From the NCBI GenBank assembly GCA_013397865.1, contig VZTI01005197.1, positions 2,438,420 to 2,502,419 on the forward strand: 64,000 bases of DNA, in the 5' to 3' direction. Origin of the DNA: Struthidea cinerea (lineage: Eukaryota; Chordata; Aves; Passeriformes; Corcoracidae). The notes under the pieces are model-generated. The model had not been told where the DNA came from, did no database searches, and was given only the letters and a program-made list of their open reading frames with translations. Made by a program: the position numbers and the translations under genes. Positions 1-14,900 of the stretch are shown in pieces; positions within the stretch are counted from its first letter, which is position 1; every line of letters starts with the position of its first letter.

Positions 1-3000
1 ACCATGTACTGCTCTTGCAAAGTCAGCATTTTTTAAATAGTTACCCAGGAATCTAATAAGCTTAGGTGCACAAAGATAAACCCTTAAATACAAGAATCTG
101 TCTATATGAAAGGAAGTATTAAGCATCTTTTGTTTACCAAACTTAGCTGGATAAATGAAAAGACTGATTTTATTTAAAAAAAAAAAAAAACAATGCTGTC
201 ACTTAAGACCTAAGAGGATTTAGAAAATACTCAGAAGGGCAACATTTACGTAACATGCTGTAAATATTAAAATCCCTGTTCCGTTATGCTGCACGTTAGC
301 CATGTACACAGCAATGTCATGATGCAAACATTCTCTTTAAAGCATTTAAGATCACAAGCTGCTTCTGGGTGGTTACACAGAACATAGGAATGGGGTATGC
401 AGCCTGCAGACCTTATGGAGAGAGAAGCTCTAAAGCTAAGGTCATTGAATCAGTCTCAGTCTGAGGCTTTATTCTAATACTCAGCTACACCATCATTAAT
501 ACAGTGGGGTACTAGCTCATTTTGGCATTAGAAACAAAGCACCAGCAAAGTAGCAACAGTGAAATTTTTCATCAGGAAATAGAAGCAGCCCAGCTCCAAT
601 CAAAAAATTTTTTTTCTTGCAATACGTTTGGGGACTTGTGGTATAAAAAGGAATAGCTTTCTGGTGAAAGTTAGTGTCTGTTGTCCTAAGAGCTGGCTTT
701 TCTTGCCTTTTTATTTTTTTTTCCTTTTTTTTTTTTTTAATAGCAGTGAGTGGTAAAAAGCAAAGCCCAAGAAATCCATCATGTGACATCATTATGACAC
801 CATACATTTCATGGACAAGTTTAAACTCTCTGCCAAGGAAAGGCCAGACAGAAGTAATACATCGTTATGTCTTCACGTCACTTCTTCATCCTTTACAGGG
901 TAAAGGAAGCACATTCTTGGCTGCAAGTTTCCCCAATGTTTGCTGACAGAATGTACTTGTATCAGATACTGCAGCTGTACATGAAAGCAAGAAAAGCCAG
1001 CAGATTCACAAGGGCAGTGACCCTTTTCTAAAACCCACACTTTGGACAACTCATCTTACATTTCTATCAGTGAGAAAAACCCACACGCTTTTCAAAGTGC
1101 ATATCATGAATGAAACAAAGAGCAGCAGCAGAAGAAAGCCAGCTCGAGAGCAGTTTAGAAAAGAAATGTTACATTTTGAGAGCGTGTTCAGTGCTCCTAA
1201 CAGCTTGGGCACTAGACAAAAAACGAAATCATGTTTAATAGCCAACATTTCACTGATACCACTAAGTAGAGCTAGAAGAACCAACCAATGATTAATGAAG
1301 CCCTAACAGTTCACAAAGAAGTTACTTATAATCTTGTTAAATCTTATTCTTTTTGAAATGAGGGGGTTTTGTGAAGGGTATCACATTATACTTAATTTTT
1401 ATTTCTTCTTGGGAAAAAAGTTGGTGAATCTGAGTAACCGTTTTCCAAGACAGAGACAAGATGACTAAGTTTTGTCAAGATTTAAATCAATTTCTCAGAA
1501 TCTTTTTCAATTTGCAGTGAAAACACAGTGCCTTATTGACAAAACTCCTTCAAATTTCCTCAATAAATGAAGCTAGGATCTGTTTTGCAGGGTCACTGTA
1601 CAACACTCAAAGCAGGCAAGTTAAAGTTGCACAAGCAACTTTAATGCTATAGTGTTCTAGAAGTTCTAGTGTTTTCTCAGTGTGCCTTTGTCTGCAACTT
1701 GCCCCTACAAACCAGCAAGGAGACCAACCTTCTGCTTCCTCGCCAGGGCAAATCAAATAAAAATATTGCTTTGGGGCACTTAAATGCCAGGTATGCAGCT
1801 TAGGAAAAAGATCGATTAACTTGGCAAGCAGATGTCTGTGCTTTTACAATTGTATCTTATTTTGCCACCTTGCATTCTGGGTTTACTTCTCCCTTTTAGC
1901 ATATCTGACGGTGAGCATAACTTCTGAAGATTCAAGGCACCTAGAGAAGTATTCAGGAAAGGCAATTTTAACTCCACAAGGCTAATCTTCTTTTTACTCT
2001 ATGGGATACATTAGTCTGCTCTGATTGAGCCTCTGGAGAACTGACTCTTTCTGCAATTAACTAGAGAAGGACACTGGAGAAATCAGTTAGATGAGGTTAA
2101 ACCCAGCCCTGGCAAAAATCATTTTAACTCTGCACACCTTCTCTACAGACTGCATCATACATAAAACATGGAGTGTTGAAAGTGAGACTGGTTCAATTTG
2201 TGCAGTTATTATTGAAGATCTCTGTTTTCTATGATACCAAAGCCATGCTATTAGGTTTCATTCAGACTACCTGCTGGCGGTCTCTTCTTAAACAAATGTC
2301 TCGTGAGACAGATTTGGGGGAAGAGGGAAATAATTTCTAATAAATTCAAATCAGGACTCAGATAAACAACAAAAAGAACAAACGTTCCCAGAGAACTAAA
2401 CAGGTACTAACCATGTCAAGTATGTCCAATACAGTCAAATCCTGAGGCAGTTTTACAAAATCTGTTATTGTAAACATTGATTACAGTATCATTTGTCCAA
2501 GTAAGTTTTTAGCTACTAGTCCTCAGAATTGAGCATCTTTGAAAAGATGATAAATAGTAGGCCAAAACTTACACAAATCTGATATTTAATTTAAAAATTC
2601 TTCACCTTTGATAATTCAGATGTCAAGAAAGGGAGACTAATAAAATCAAGATATTGTAGTTTTCTAGAAAAGCCCTTTGTTAAGTAATTAAATTTCAAGC
2701 TATGTTATGATAATACCTTTTTGATAAAGATATTTCAGCAATACTAAAATCCACCACTTCCCCAACAGCAAAAGTAGAAACCCACCAGTAGCATCCCTTG
2801 CATTAGAACCTTTCTGCTAATGGCAGAGAGCAGAGTTATCTCTGCTGTTAAAATAAAATTATAGGATTAAAAATTTTAAAAAATAACAAAAATTTCATGT
2901 CCATTGCAATAATCAGACCACTACTCTACCATTTTTGACTATCCAAAAATGTAACAATTAAAAGTTGCTGGATTTCTTTTTCAATATGCATATGAAGTAT

Positions 3001-3611
3001 CTACCTAAAAATACCATTTAAAAAGCCTCATCCACATGTTTTTCTATACAAAATCAGCTGTTACAGATCTCTTTTGAGACATAAACTGCAACAAAAAGGA
3101 CTGGCTGAGAGTCTTCATAGCCAGACAGATACTTGACTGGAGATTATTGAAAAGAGAAAGCCACTTTTAGCCATGTAATACACTTCTATAATTATGTAAT
3201 AATTTTTAGCAAATCTTTTCTTGCCTCGTCTGATGAGTGATTAGATGGTGAGGCAGAACGCTCTAAAGAGATCCAGCTTTTACAAGTTACTCTGCCAAGT
3301 AACAGCAAAGAGCTAGAAATTACTGTCATTGCGAGTTCAGTTTAATATATTACACTCACTGTGTTAGACCAATTGCATGGATTCTTCACTACTGGCCATT
3401 TTCCCTTGGGAATCACACAATATATTTTCTAATTTACAGCTTCATGCCCACTTACAGGAATATGCCTACATGATTCCTCCTTTCTATCACATATCCTTTC
3501 TTACAAGGACTTCATATTGCCCACAAAAAGGCCACAAATGTTCTTATTTGAATTTATCCTCTAGATCCATCCACAAGCAGTTTTAACCTGAATAAGTTCA
3601 CCTCACTGATT

Positions 3612-3636
3612 AAAAAAAAAAAAAAAAAAAAAAAAA
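3612..3636 (+). repeat. A25 homopolymer
   Basis: An uninterrupted run of 25 A. No element ending here could be recognised upstream. Confidence 0.95.
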
Positions 3637-6600
3637 TATCGAACCATTCCCAGTGTCTTCCACTAATTTTCAACTTCTTGCCCCCTGCTTATACAGGCAG
3701 AAGGGTTCATGCCTCACATTGGTGCACAATGAATTGCATCAGGAAATTGATTCAGATTAAAACTAACCAGAAGTAAAGGTGAGTTTTAACCTCAATCAGT
3801 TTCAAATATGAACAGCTGTCCTGGCAAGAGAGAGGGACAAGCAGGACCAGGGACAGAGCACGTTTGCCCATGGGGGGAACCAGAAAACCCAAACTGTTTC
3901 AGCTTCCTTCAGTTTACATTTATAAACTGCCTCAGTTTATACCAGGTTAAAATTAAATTGAACTTCATGTCTGAAGCAAGATGTGAAAGGCATCTTTACA
4001 TATATCCACACCACAGCTGGTAAAATTAAATTTTGTAGCTATTAATGGGCTTCTGCAAAGCACAAGACTATTCAAAGTTTTCCAATGACACTTGGTTTAC
4101 ACGTTTTTACAGCAGCTGTCCAAACACTTTTCAGTAAGGTGAAGGATGGTATTATCCTAAATGGGAACTGACAGTCTTGTAGGATATTTATAAAGATGCT
4201 CCTTCTAATCTGTAGAGTATAATTTACAGGTCATTTCCCCCTAGCTGAGCTGTGTAATCGTCAAGCAAGCATTACTGAATTATCACAGTAGCACACCATG
4301 TCAGAGGCTTTTGTTTGGATGGGTTAGTGTGCAGTAGACTTGAGGTCCATTTGACAGAGCTTATTTGACAGGACCACGCCAGCACCTCTGCCGAGCAATT
4401 CTGTTCACTTGGCCAACAGCAATGTTTTACACTAAAAATCTTGTACAATTTTCCATTATTCAGACTAAACCAAGCCTATTCAGATTAAAACAAGCCTTCC
4501 AAGTATAAAAATAATTAGATCATAGTTAGCAATTAAATGCCATGTAGTAGAGCAGCAAATGCTGACATTAAAAATTTGCTTTTATCATATAATTTGTCAA
4601 ATTTTAGTGCTTTCTTCAATAAATTCAAGTGCCACAAATTACATAAACATTCAAGATGTTCTGAATAGCTGCCTTTGTCAACCAAATTCTTTGAATGCCA
4701 AACTAAAATGAAATCACATGCCTTGACAGTGGAAGAATGTATATAACCAATCTGAATTGTATCAAAGAAAATATAATATTTATAAATACCACAGTGTGGC
4801 TCCTAATTATCTAGTACATGGGCTTGACTGCAAAATATATACACATTCAAGACCTTCTGAAAAGGATTTCACTTCTATTCCTACAGAATTGCTGTAGCCA
4901 CCTAAAATAATAAGGTAAATAAACACAGTCTACTAACAAATATATAAAGACCAAAATAAGGCAATACAGCCTCTAGCAGAACCAGTAAAAATGACTTCAA
5001 CAGGGTTATTCTAGATTCACTCTAGGATTTCAATTAGATTTCAACTGAGGAGAAAATTAGCCTTATTCGATTACTTAGACCCTTGTATAATCTGGCCCCA
5101 GAAGACCTTGTATTTTATTGCTAGAGCTCAATGTTAGTTTTGAAAGTGCAGCAGGAAATAGCCAATGAAATATGTCACAGAATTTAATGGTACCATTCTC
5201 TGAACAGAGAGAATGTATCATCTCACAAATAATTTTTTTCTAAGTATCAAAATATAGGGAAGAATATACAGAGCTGTATAGTTTCAAGTTGTAACTGACA
5301 TGCCATCAAAAGTTATCAGTCTTAATTTAAGAACAGTTTCTGTCAGATAGTCTTAATTTTTCTAAATCCCAGACACTTACACCAGAAAGAATAAAAGACA
5401 GGGCAAAAATTTAAATAATGGAGAAAACCTACTAAATTAACATTTTCTTTAGTTCTGTATCTTTACAGACAAACCATTTTACACCCTCTGTTTTCAAATT
5501 AATTTGTGACCTTGCACAAAGACGTGCCTTCCTCCCCCCTCCACAAACAATTTCATTGAATTGCTTTTTTTGATGTCTCAAGCAACTTGTACGTCAGAAG
5601 TAAGGGAGGTAACTCTTCTGTAAAAAGTACAGTAACATCCAGACAAACAAAGGACAAGGCACGGCTCTCCAGCACAGCCAGTTAATGCATATCCCCAGCT
5701 ACACAATACAAATCTGGGCTCTGACTACCCATTCAGCAATGTGCAGCTTTGGAGATAGGAACATACTTGTCAATCGCTCATTACATGTGTAGGTGGGATA
5801 ACCCACACAAAGTGACAAGACTAGGACAGACAAGGTATAAATCAGGCTACAAGAACATGCTATATTTAGGATACTTATCTTTGAGAAATGAAGTTAGGGA
5901 GTCATAAGCTTCAGAATGTTTGGGTTATTTAAGCACATCACAGTTAATCTGCTACATAAATAACCTTCACAGAGCTCACTGTGAAAAACAGGTTATTTCA
6001 AGCCAGCTAGCTTGCCCAATCAATTTGAAACTTCCTTAACTGGAAAAAACCTGAACTAGAGAATTCTTATTTTCAACTCCATACTAGCTTCCCAAGATAA
6101 AACCAGAAAAATCACACCAAGAAAAATATATTGGTCTCCCCACCTCCTGGCTTTTTCATAGAAACACATCACCATCCTCAACAGTCTTGTACTGTTTCAT
6201 TCACACAGTGAACTGTGTACATAGTAAGTATTTACGGGGAGACAACCTGCAAAAATTTTTAAATGGCAGAACTTACTACATGCTTCCATAAAAGTTACAA
6301 AATTTCAAGATCACAGATAAGCATATCTTAAAGTTTTGAACCATATACTGAAACTCTGAACTACTTTTAATGAAATTCTACTTAGTGAAATTTTTATGCT
6401 ACTTTTACCAAAAGACTTGTTTGATAGTCAGATGTTTTAAGTTGGGAGAAGAGAAGGAAATCAAGGAAAGGAGATAAGAGGTCTGTGTGGATGAATTAGG
6501 AGCTCCTAAAAAGTCCAAAACATGAAGAGACAGGAGCATGGGAAGGTGACCCAAGAGGAATATGGAAAAAGTGCCTGAGTATGCAGAGAAAGGATTAGGA

Positions 6601-6728
6601 AAGCCAAAGCCCAGTTGGAGCTGAAGAAGAGCTTCAACAGCAAAAGAAAAATCATGAAAAATGCATGCTCACTGCTGAATGGGGATGGGGAGCTGGTGAC
6701 AAAATAGATTAAAAATGGCACAGTACTC

Positions 6729-6803
6729 AATCACAGAATCACAGAATAGCTAGGGTTGGAAGGAATCTCTGAAGATACCTAGTCCAATCCCATTCTTGAC
6801 TGG
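6729..6803 (-). mobile_element. CR1 3'-end fragment
   Basis: Contains TCACAGAATCACAGAATAG followed by GGGTTGGAAGGAATCTCTGA and AGTCCAATCCC. This is the reverse complement of the end of avian CR1, with the tail repeated twice. Only the last about 75 bases are recognisable, so it is a 5'-truncated copy of a dead insertion inside an FHIP1A intron. Confidence 0.75.
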
Positions 6804-8798
6804 AATTGTCTTTGCAAAAACAATTAATGCAAGTCCGTGTCTTGCTGCAGTGCAATTTTTTTCTTCAGAACATACTTCTTGAAGAAAGACTAGAATATAG
6901 TACAGAAAGATCAGGTTTGTAGTAGTCTGCCTACCCAAGCCATTCAAGAGCAGAAGCTCATCTCCCTTCCAAGTTTTACATTAAGATTGAAGCATGAGTG
7001 CCAGATCAAATATGGGATGTTAAGACCTGTATGCCCCACAAGGTTTAGACTGACTTCCATCCTTCCTCATTTGCTTCTTTCCTTCCTTCCCTTGTTTCCC
7101 TTCCTATCACCAAGAATTATCAGAAGCAGCTGTTCCGCACCAGTTAAATTCTAGAAATAAGATGTATAGAAACACCTTAGGAAGATGTACCAGTAATTAT
7201 GATCATCTCTTCTTAGCACCCTTTAACCTTTCACTGATCTATCTTCCTAATTAGGTATTTATACCATGCTCCATTACACCCTGTATTTGAACTCAAGCCA
7301 GAATGAATCAGAACAATCCAAACTGAATGACTGAATTAAAACTAAAATCTTCAGCCACAAGTAGACTTTATGACACCAAACCAACTTCAGTGAGTTTAAA
7401 AGAAAAAATCAAAATCCATTTAGTATTGTGTCAAATGAAAGAACTTCTGTTTTAAAAACTGTCATTACATGTCTGGCCTCTCATTTTGGCCCTTTCCAAT
7501 TTTTTATTAACCTCAAGGTTAATTACAACATTAAGTCCCCAAATGGGAGATACAGTTTTCAAAGCCCACTCCTCCACATAGCATGAATGTTTTCAATGGC
7601 AACTAGAAATTATTTTAATGTATGAAAGAGCTGTTGCAGCATAATTATCATAGTGCACAGACATCTGTCCCAAAAGCAAGAAGGTAAAATATTTATGTTC
7701 TGTTAAATTAACATGGAGCACTGGACAGAAACACTGAAGAGGTCAAATGTGTCTTGGCTTACGTAACTCCTTTTACTGTGGAGTTTTGGTCTCACAGATG
7801 TGAGAGCCTTGTATCAGATCCACTAGATGGTGCAATCCATCTTCTCCAGTAAAAGCATTTGAAGTTTATACACAAGAAGTTAATTTTTAATGAGGAAGAA
7901 GCCAATTTTAATGCTAATCAAGGAAAGGTTTATTATTGGAAGAACAAGGCACCAAACAGAATATGAGGGTTTGAGAATGATTTAGGCTTTGAAAGTCACC
8001 TATGGTAGCAGCCAATGTCCCCATTTTCAAGAGAAATATGATTTCACCCAATTTCAGAGCATATAAACAGAATTTTCATCAAAGGGAAAAAGGAATCAGA
8101 ACAGCAATCTTTAAATTAAGTAACATCAACAGGGAAGTAATCAACCCAATAGCAGGTCAGCAGATTTACTGACCGATAAGAATGGCTTTCAGAGGCATGG
8201 TAGCATTCAAAACAATCTAAGATTAGTCTTGAATACTTCAGAGATAAAATAGTATTCACTAAGAGTAGAATCCATTCTAATATCTCCCTTGTTGTCCATA
8301 ACCTTGACCTAAAACTGGTTAGGCTTTTCACTTCTAATTCCCAGTCTTGGTAAGGGATTAAGTCCAGATACAGAAATAGAAAAAATTACTGCCAGGTAAG
8401 GAGGTGAACTACCTCAGGACAGACTACAGCCTTGATCTGGATCACAGCCAAATTTTACTTCAACTCTCACCCAATTCCCAAGTGTTTGAGGTCTGCCAAA
8501 TCATTAAAAAAGACTTTATATTGCTTATGACTTTCTTGGTGACTATTTACCATGAAGAATTCCGTGTGCTACCGAAACAAGTTGTGAACAAGAAAGCAGG
8601 GTACGGTGTTTCACTGTCCTCTCAGAAAATCGAACAGCTGCAATGTTTTCTGCTTGGTAGACTTAGTGAAAATTAGGAGACCCTACAAAAGTAATTTATT
8701 AGTTCTCTTCTGGAAGTTTTTTGTGAATTTTTGCCCTCAGCAGTTCCTACATTTTCTCCTCAAAAGAGGTGTTCTTTCACAGGGCAATGAAGGCTTTT

Positions 8799-8957
8799 AA
8801 TTCATAGAATCACAAAACCATACGATGACCTGGGTTGGAAGGGACCTTAAAGATCATCTATTTCCAACTTCCCTGCCAACGGCAGGGACACTTTCCTCTA
8901 CACCAAGTTGCTCAAAGTCCCATCCAACCTGGCCTTGTTTCAGGGATGGGGAATTGA
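8799..8957 (-). mobile_element. CR1 3'-end fragment
   Basis: Reverse-complement CR1 tail: TTCATAGAATCACAAAACCA, then GGGTTGGAAGGGACCTTAAA, GATCATCTA, GGCAGGGACACTTTCC, and CCAACCTGGCCTTG with CAGGGATGGGG at the inner end. About 155 bases, 5'-truncated and non-coding, lying in the same orientation as the host gene. Confidence 0.85.
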
Positions 8958-11828
8958 CATAATTGACATGTTCTGAAACAGTTGGAAATGTAGCTTCTTG
9001 TAGCCTAACAAAAAAAAAGTAAATAAATAATTCACTAACAATGGTGACATATTTTTCAAGGGATACACCCTAAAATTAAAAAAAAATTGATTTTTTTTTA
9101 ATTCAAAGTAACATAAATTGCACACTAATATATAATAAAACTGATACCAAACTCTACTTTAGGAAAATAGCTCTACCAAATATGGTAAGGAACTACAAAA
9201 ACAATAGCAAATTTGCTAAGACTAGCATAATATTTCTTGACTAAACATTTTCCTTGTGGCATCTTCCTTTAGAAAAATATTCATTTAGAAAAAAAATGCT
9301 CACGGAAACATGTCTGCCATGATGAAATGTCTAAAATGTCACTGCTTTTTTGATGATATGTGAGTCTAGAACAACACAAATAGTTTGGTTCTTCATTACA
9401 CTAAAGAATTTTAAATGTTTTCAGAAATACTTGTATGTTGCTTAAGAAAGTATATAGAATGAAAAAATGGAAAGTTAGTCTAGAAACTTATTGAATTGCA
9501 TGGAAGTCACTACTGACAGTACATTTGATAGTATCTTTACAGAGATAGATCTTCCACAATACTTTTGCCCATTATTATTTTGTGCCATGCTTGCATACGT
9601 CACTGACCTTATGGAGCGCAGGAGCCATTACCGGCACCAAAAATCCATTGTAAATGTAATTCACAAGCTGGTTACGTATCAAGGGATGTGCCACCTAAGA
9701 GGGTGGAGGAGAGAAAGACACAGAACAGTTCCAGTGAGATTTAAAACAAGACAGTGCACAGAATGCTATTATTCACTACCAAAACCCTTTCCCATTTAAT
9801 AAGACACATTTGTTTGTCCTTCTCACCAGCATTTGATATGATTCAGGTTCTTAACAACTGTTCCTTCTACAAAGAAATACACACACCATGTTTAATTACA
9901 GTAAGTCTGCCAAACTTAGAGACATGGCTTTTCAATCTTCCTGCATGCTGACAAAGATGAATGGATGGACAGAAAAGTGTGTATAGCCATGTATCAAAGC
10001 AAGAGCTGAAATTCTAAATTTAGCTCCCGCAACCTTGTCAGGGTCACTTGAAGGTGGATTTGCCATTGTTAACTTGTCCTCTACAATAAAGAAAAGCAGA
10101 ACAGCTGCTTTCCTTTACTTCAAGAGTAGGTATACCAAAGCGCTCTCTAGCTATGCGGTAAGAACATACTGTTCACATGCCCTTCTCCCAGCCACCGTAA
10201 AACAAACAGAAATTACAACAAAACCTGCATAATTCACTCCATGGGATGGTTAAGAGCTTTAAAAAAAAAAAAACAACCAACCAAACAAAAACCCCCAAAC
10301 TGTTACTAGAAGCCAAAAATTTACTTTTATAATGAAGCATTCATTTTGTCTTCGCAATGAAAACATACCAATTCACGTATATAAAAGTAAAACAGAATTC
10401 CATTCAGAAGCTTTCAAAGCCAATATATTATGTTTGAAGTTCACTGAGACAGCCTACACATGGCCTCAAATAGAGACTCCCACTTGCAATTCTTACCAGA
10501 CTTCCTCTAACTTGTAACCCTTAATTTGGTAAGAGGAAGAAAAAGGGTGGTCCTTCCTATGCTGTGGTCCAGGGAAAAAGTAGTAAATGGCAAGAAGTCT
10601 TGGCTACACAGTTTCTTTCTAATCTCTGGCCAAAATTTTTGGGTCAACACAGACCAGTCCATGCACAGAGCAAAAATTCCTACAGTAACTGAGCTTTCAA
10701 GTCAGCTGAAGACTACAGACACAATCAAGCAGCAGTCAGAAACTGCTCTTTCTGCATGTCAGCTGAAATCCTTAACCATTTCGCATCTATTTGAACAGGG
10801 GTCTTAAAATAATTCATTCTTTCATTTTTCTGCAGTGCCTTTTATATAATTTGTTAAAATAAAGGTATCAATTATGATCTCCTGCAGATTTGTAGAATAA
10901 CTCCGGGTAGACACTAAAATGAATATTGTCTCCTCCTCATGTTTAAACAAGCATGCTAAAAATCTTGCATAGTGCATTTGAGCAATGACAGCTACTATTA
11001 TTTTTGCTTGTTCAATGCTTTAATAGTCAATCAGTTCCTTTACTGTACTTTGCACACATTGAATTGAAACATATCTTTTATTTAACAGTAAATGTGACTA
11101 AATTTTCAATCCTATCCAGCACATTTCTTCAAATAACACAAATCCCCAGTTTCTGTAGAATTTTTATCGTGTTTTAATGAAATACGGATTTAGGTTCTAT
11201 AGAGTATTCAAGCCTTAAAAACAGTATGCAAAGACAAAAATTTCATTTTACATTTAAATTGGAAAAAAATTGTAAGGGAGCAAAGCACCGAAAAAAAACT
11301 CTGGAAGAACAAAACAGATTCAAAACAGGCCAATCTAAAATGAATTTATATTTCTAGGAGAAGACCTAAATAATTCTGCTTGGAAGGCTTTCTTTATGTT
11401 GTACTCACCAACAGGAAAAACAGACTATTTTCACTATTTTATTTTGCACACTGTTATGAGAGCTTGAACAAACACAGATATAAACCCTACATCTTCCTAT
11501 GTGTAAAGCCATTCAATTTACTTCTAGGATCAACGGTGGTATTAAAATGCAATAAACATTTGGTTTTCTTTTAACAGAAAATCCTCCCCATTACATAATA
11601 TAATGTGAAGCTCTCATTTGAAACATTTGGCACCTGAAAACCACAAATATATTAGTTCATCCTTAAAACCAGGAGAGACGGCACAAGGCATTCATTTTCT
11701 AAGCAGGTTGTTTTAGTCTAATAGTTCATGCCACTATTAAAAGTAAATAAACTCTATAACTTACTAACTTCTGCAGGAGATATAACTTACTACTGCTTCT
11801 AAAGAACAAGCTAACTCATTTCAGTTAC

Positions 11829-11987
11829 CTGTATCACAGCATTGCAAAATTCAAGGGAATTCATGAATTGTACAAGGGCTGGTGACAAAAGCCAGTCATC
11901 TTTCATCAGACAGTGCCATTCTTCTCCTTTTTCTTCCAGCTTTGTAGGCAAAGATGAATAGAGGCCACTTAGTCCTGTTGCCAGCAC
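11829..11987 (-). CDS. FHIP1A: FHIP1A coding exon 3 (residues 244-296)
   Basis: A 159-base internal exon (53 codons), phase 0 at both ends. The acceptor is a clear pyrimidine tract ending AATACAG at 11988 and the donor is GTAACT starting at 11828. The product begins VLATGLSGLYSSLPTKLEE (244-262), which completes the family signature YFCP-VLATGLSGLYSSLP across the junction. It continues with EWHCLMKDDWL (266-276) and ends SLEFCNAVIQ (287-296), another strongly conserved FHIP stretch. In the family the next residues begin a segment like VAHPLVQ, which I did not find in the remaining 11.8 kb, so the next exon should lie to the left of this window. The exon is too short to stand out as an open frame and was found from splice sites and family similarity. 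Confidence 0.92.
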
Positions 11988-14900
11988 CTGTATTTCAGAA
12001 ACAGAAGAGGAAATAAGTTAACTTTCCACCTGTCCATCTGCTTGAATGGCAGTACCATAAATGGTTTCTCCTATTAGTTTTAGTAACATAAGAGAGTGTT
12101 AAGATTAATTTAATTTCCTTTCAAGAAAGTCCTGTGGCAGAAAGACATAAATATTTTAAAGAGCCTTCCATATAATATGTTTCTTTCAAGATCTGGTATT
12201 TAGGAGAAAGTGACGGAGAAAATCACATTGTCTAGTCTTTTTTTTTTTTTTTATTAAATCCAAAGTTATAATTTCTTTTAAAATTGTTCTAAACTTATTT
12301 TGCACTTTCCTTCAGTCTCTTTTAGAAACAGCCACTGGTGCCATATATCTACAGCTTGTCTTTTGTTGGTGATTCAAATATTACTGCTCACACATGTATG
12401 AAGTCATTTCACTTGGAAACATTAAACATCAGAAATGGAGGGGGAAAGTGCCCCATAAACAAAAATGAAGTTCAGCCCCACTTAGATCACAGATACATGT
12501 TGACTTTGCCAGGCACTTCAAGTCAGCTGAATCCACTTAAATTTAACTGTTCAGAATTTCCCTTTTTCCCTTCTTATTTATTTGGAGGAGGGAAGCAAAA
12601 AAATTTAAAAGTCTGAAATTGGTTATTATTTAAACAATGTTTCCAGTAATAGTAAGCCTTACAGGTGATTTATGTAGAATGTATCACTTAAGAACAAGGG
12701 AACATTTTTAGTTGCAATTTAAAAAGCATATTTCCAAAAAAGTTTTTAATTTTGCTGAATGTATCTGGAGTACGGTATTTTCAGATGCAGCTTTTAATTA
12801 TTAAAGTTATTTGAAGCTGGAAACTTTCTAAATATTACTTAGGACTCTTATCCTTCTGAGATGATTTCATACAACTTCGCGATGATTTTTTAAGATGATT
12901 CTCATTTTAATGGGAACATTACAATTTGGCCTGATGGAAATCTTTTTAATCTTCATTCAACAGATTCTTCTAAGAATATTTCCTTGGCATCAACAGGGTA
13001 GACTGTCAAAGCTCAGATGAAACACAGCTCTTATCTACTAGAAAACACTAGAAAATAAACAGTTGTCAATGTCCAGATCAAAGACCAAGGGCTCACACAA
13101 GGTGATCACATTTTGATCATACACATGCACAAGCAATTGTAACTGTTAATCCATACAGTCAGACAAAGGCTGTCTTTCTGAATACTTTTTATTCCTAATT
13201 CACATAATTTTGAAGATGGATTTATTCTGGCACAGGTAAGGAAGTCAAATATTAAAGGGGAGGGGAGAATACTGTGGAAATTTGCTGCTTTAGTACAGTG
13301 ACAGTTCTATATACACAGACAGATAAAGGACAAAGCAGGACATATGTTAAAAAACTAAGAAGCTAAAGCTATTGAGCAAAGCTTTATTTGTAGAATCCCA
13401 TTCTTCTGTAACCAGAATCTCTTAGGGGTTTTTTCTTTCTCACAGTAGAAGAGCTCAGAAAAAAGCTCTTATAGAACTACCTAGACATAACTCACACAAG
13501 CATTTACTCTCACAAACCCAGTCTTCAGACAACAAGAGAATTTGAGATTCGTTTGTCTCGTGAACTTTTAATTAATGCACATTTGATTTTCCATTGTCTG
13601 CTTAAAATTTAATTGCTATTCATAAACACAAATGCACCTTCTCAGTATGCAATCTGATTCTCAAAGCTGTGTCCCATCCACGTTTCTCTTTCATATGGGT
13701 ATTAGCCCTTAAGCACAAGAAGCTGACCTTGAACAAAACATACCGCTCTCCACTAAAAGGAGCAGTGAACGCACAATCAGTCAATGTCTTGAATTCTTTC
13801 GTTTTTCAGACTTACTGAAGTGATAAATGTAGCTGCTAAAATCTGTAAGGTTTAGGAAGCTCTTATTTTTGCTATGAAGTACAACACAAATGGCTCTATA
13901 AAATTATGTTTCTTAAGCACTGAGACAGAGAAGCCCCTGGAAGCAATTTCATCTCTTTAGATAAAAAATATTTTAAAATGTTCACGGAAGTATATGGTAT
14001 AAATAGGGTTACCATTTGAAATTACCAATAGAACAGAGTTTTAATCAGTAATGAAACATTAATGAAAAAAAAAAATTATCTGAAAGGGAAGGAAATTATG
14101 CATTCACATCCTGAAAAAGCAAGATTGCTTTATTTTTTGTTTTATGCAAAGCAGTGTCGTTTTAAAATTCTTCCAACATTTGTCATGTCAGCCCTACATG
14201 CCCTACTTTTACAAGCATCTCCAGCAGTTTCTTTCTCACCATTGAGTCATGAGTCTCTCTACAAACCAGTTTCCTTGATTTATTTACTTTCTCTTGACTC
14301 ACAGAAGACACTGACTACATGATTTGTAATCCCAGGCACATTATGTGATCATAATGTGTTGTTAATGCATAATCAATTGCTACCTGGACAATTATTTCCT
14401 TTTAATAATTCTCTTTCCTCCCACATCCATAGTCTTTCTATATACAGCCTCAACTTTTCAAGGGCACTGCAGAGCCATCCCTCCTCCTGCTTTAATAGTT
14501 GCTTTCCAAAGCTGCAAGGTATTTACAAAGTTTTGTGAGGGACTTTGAGATGTTATCCTGCTCAAAATTCTTTGGAAACATTTTTTTTTCTTATTATAAT
14601 GCTGAATAGATAGTATCTTCAATCATGTCCAGAAAACTTTCAGGTCAAAACATGATAATTATTTGGTGTAAAATCAGAAAACTTTACCCAACAGTTTGCT
14701 CACACATTCCATGCTAAAAACATTTGTTAGTGATGTATCCCACTGCAACCTGTCTCCTTCCTTCTTTATAGTTTTTGCACCTACAGTTTTGAATAGTGTG
14801 GATCTATGGACAATCGAGGTTGTAAAAAGCTCTTAATCAAAGTTATGTCAAAAAACAGTATCAAGAAAACCTTCAGGTTCCCTTTGGCACAGATCTAACA

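Larger units (their letters stand above)
1..11828 (-). other. FHIP1A: FHIP1A intron following coding exon 3 (partial)
   Basis: At least 11.8 kb of AT-rich intron starting with donor GTAACT at 11828. Apart from two short CR1 tails (6.7 and 8.8 kb) and homopolymer runs, nothing recognisable was seen. I looked by eye for the next conserved FHIP segment on the minus strand and did not find it; a very short exon could have been missed. Confidence 0.7.
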
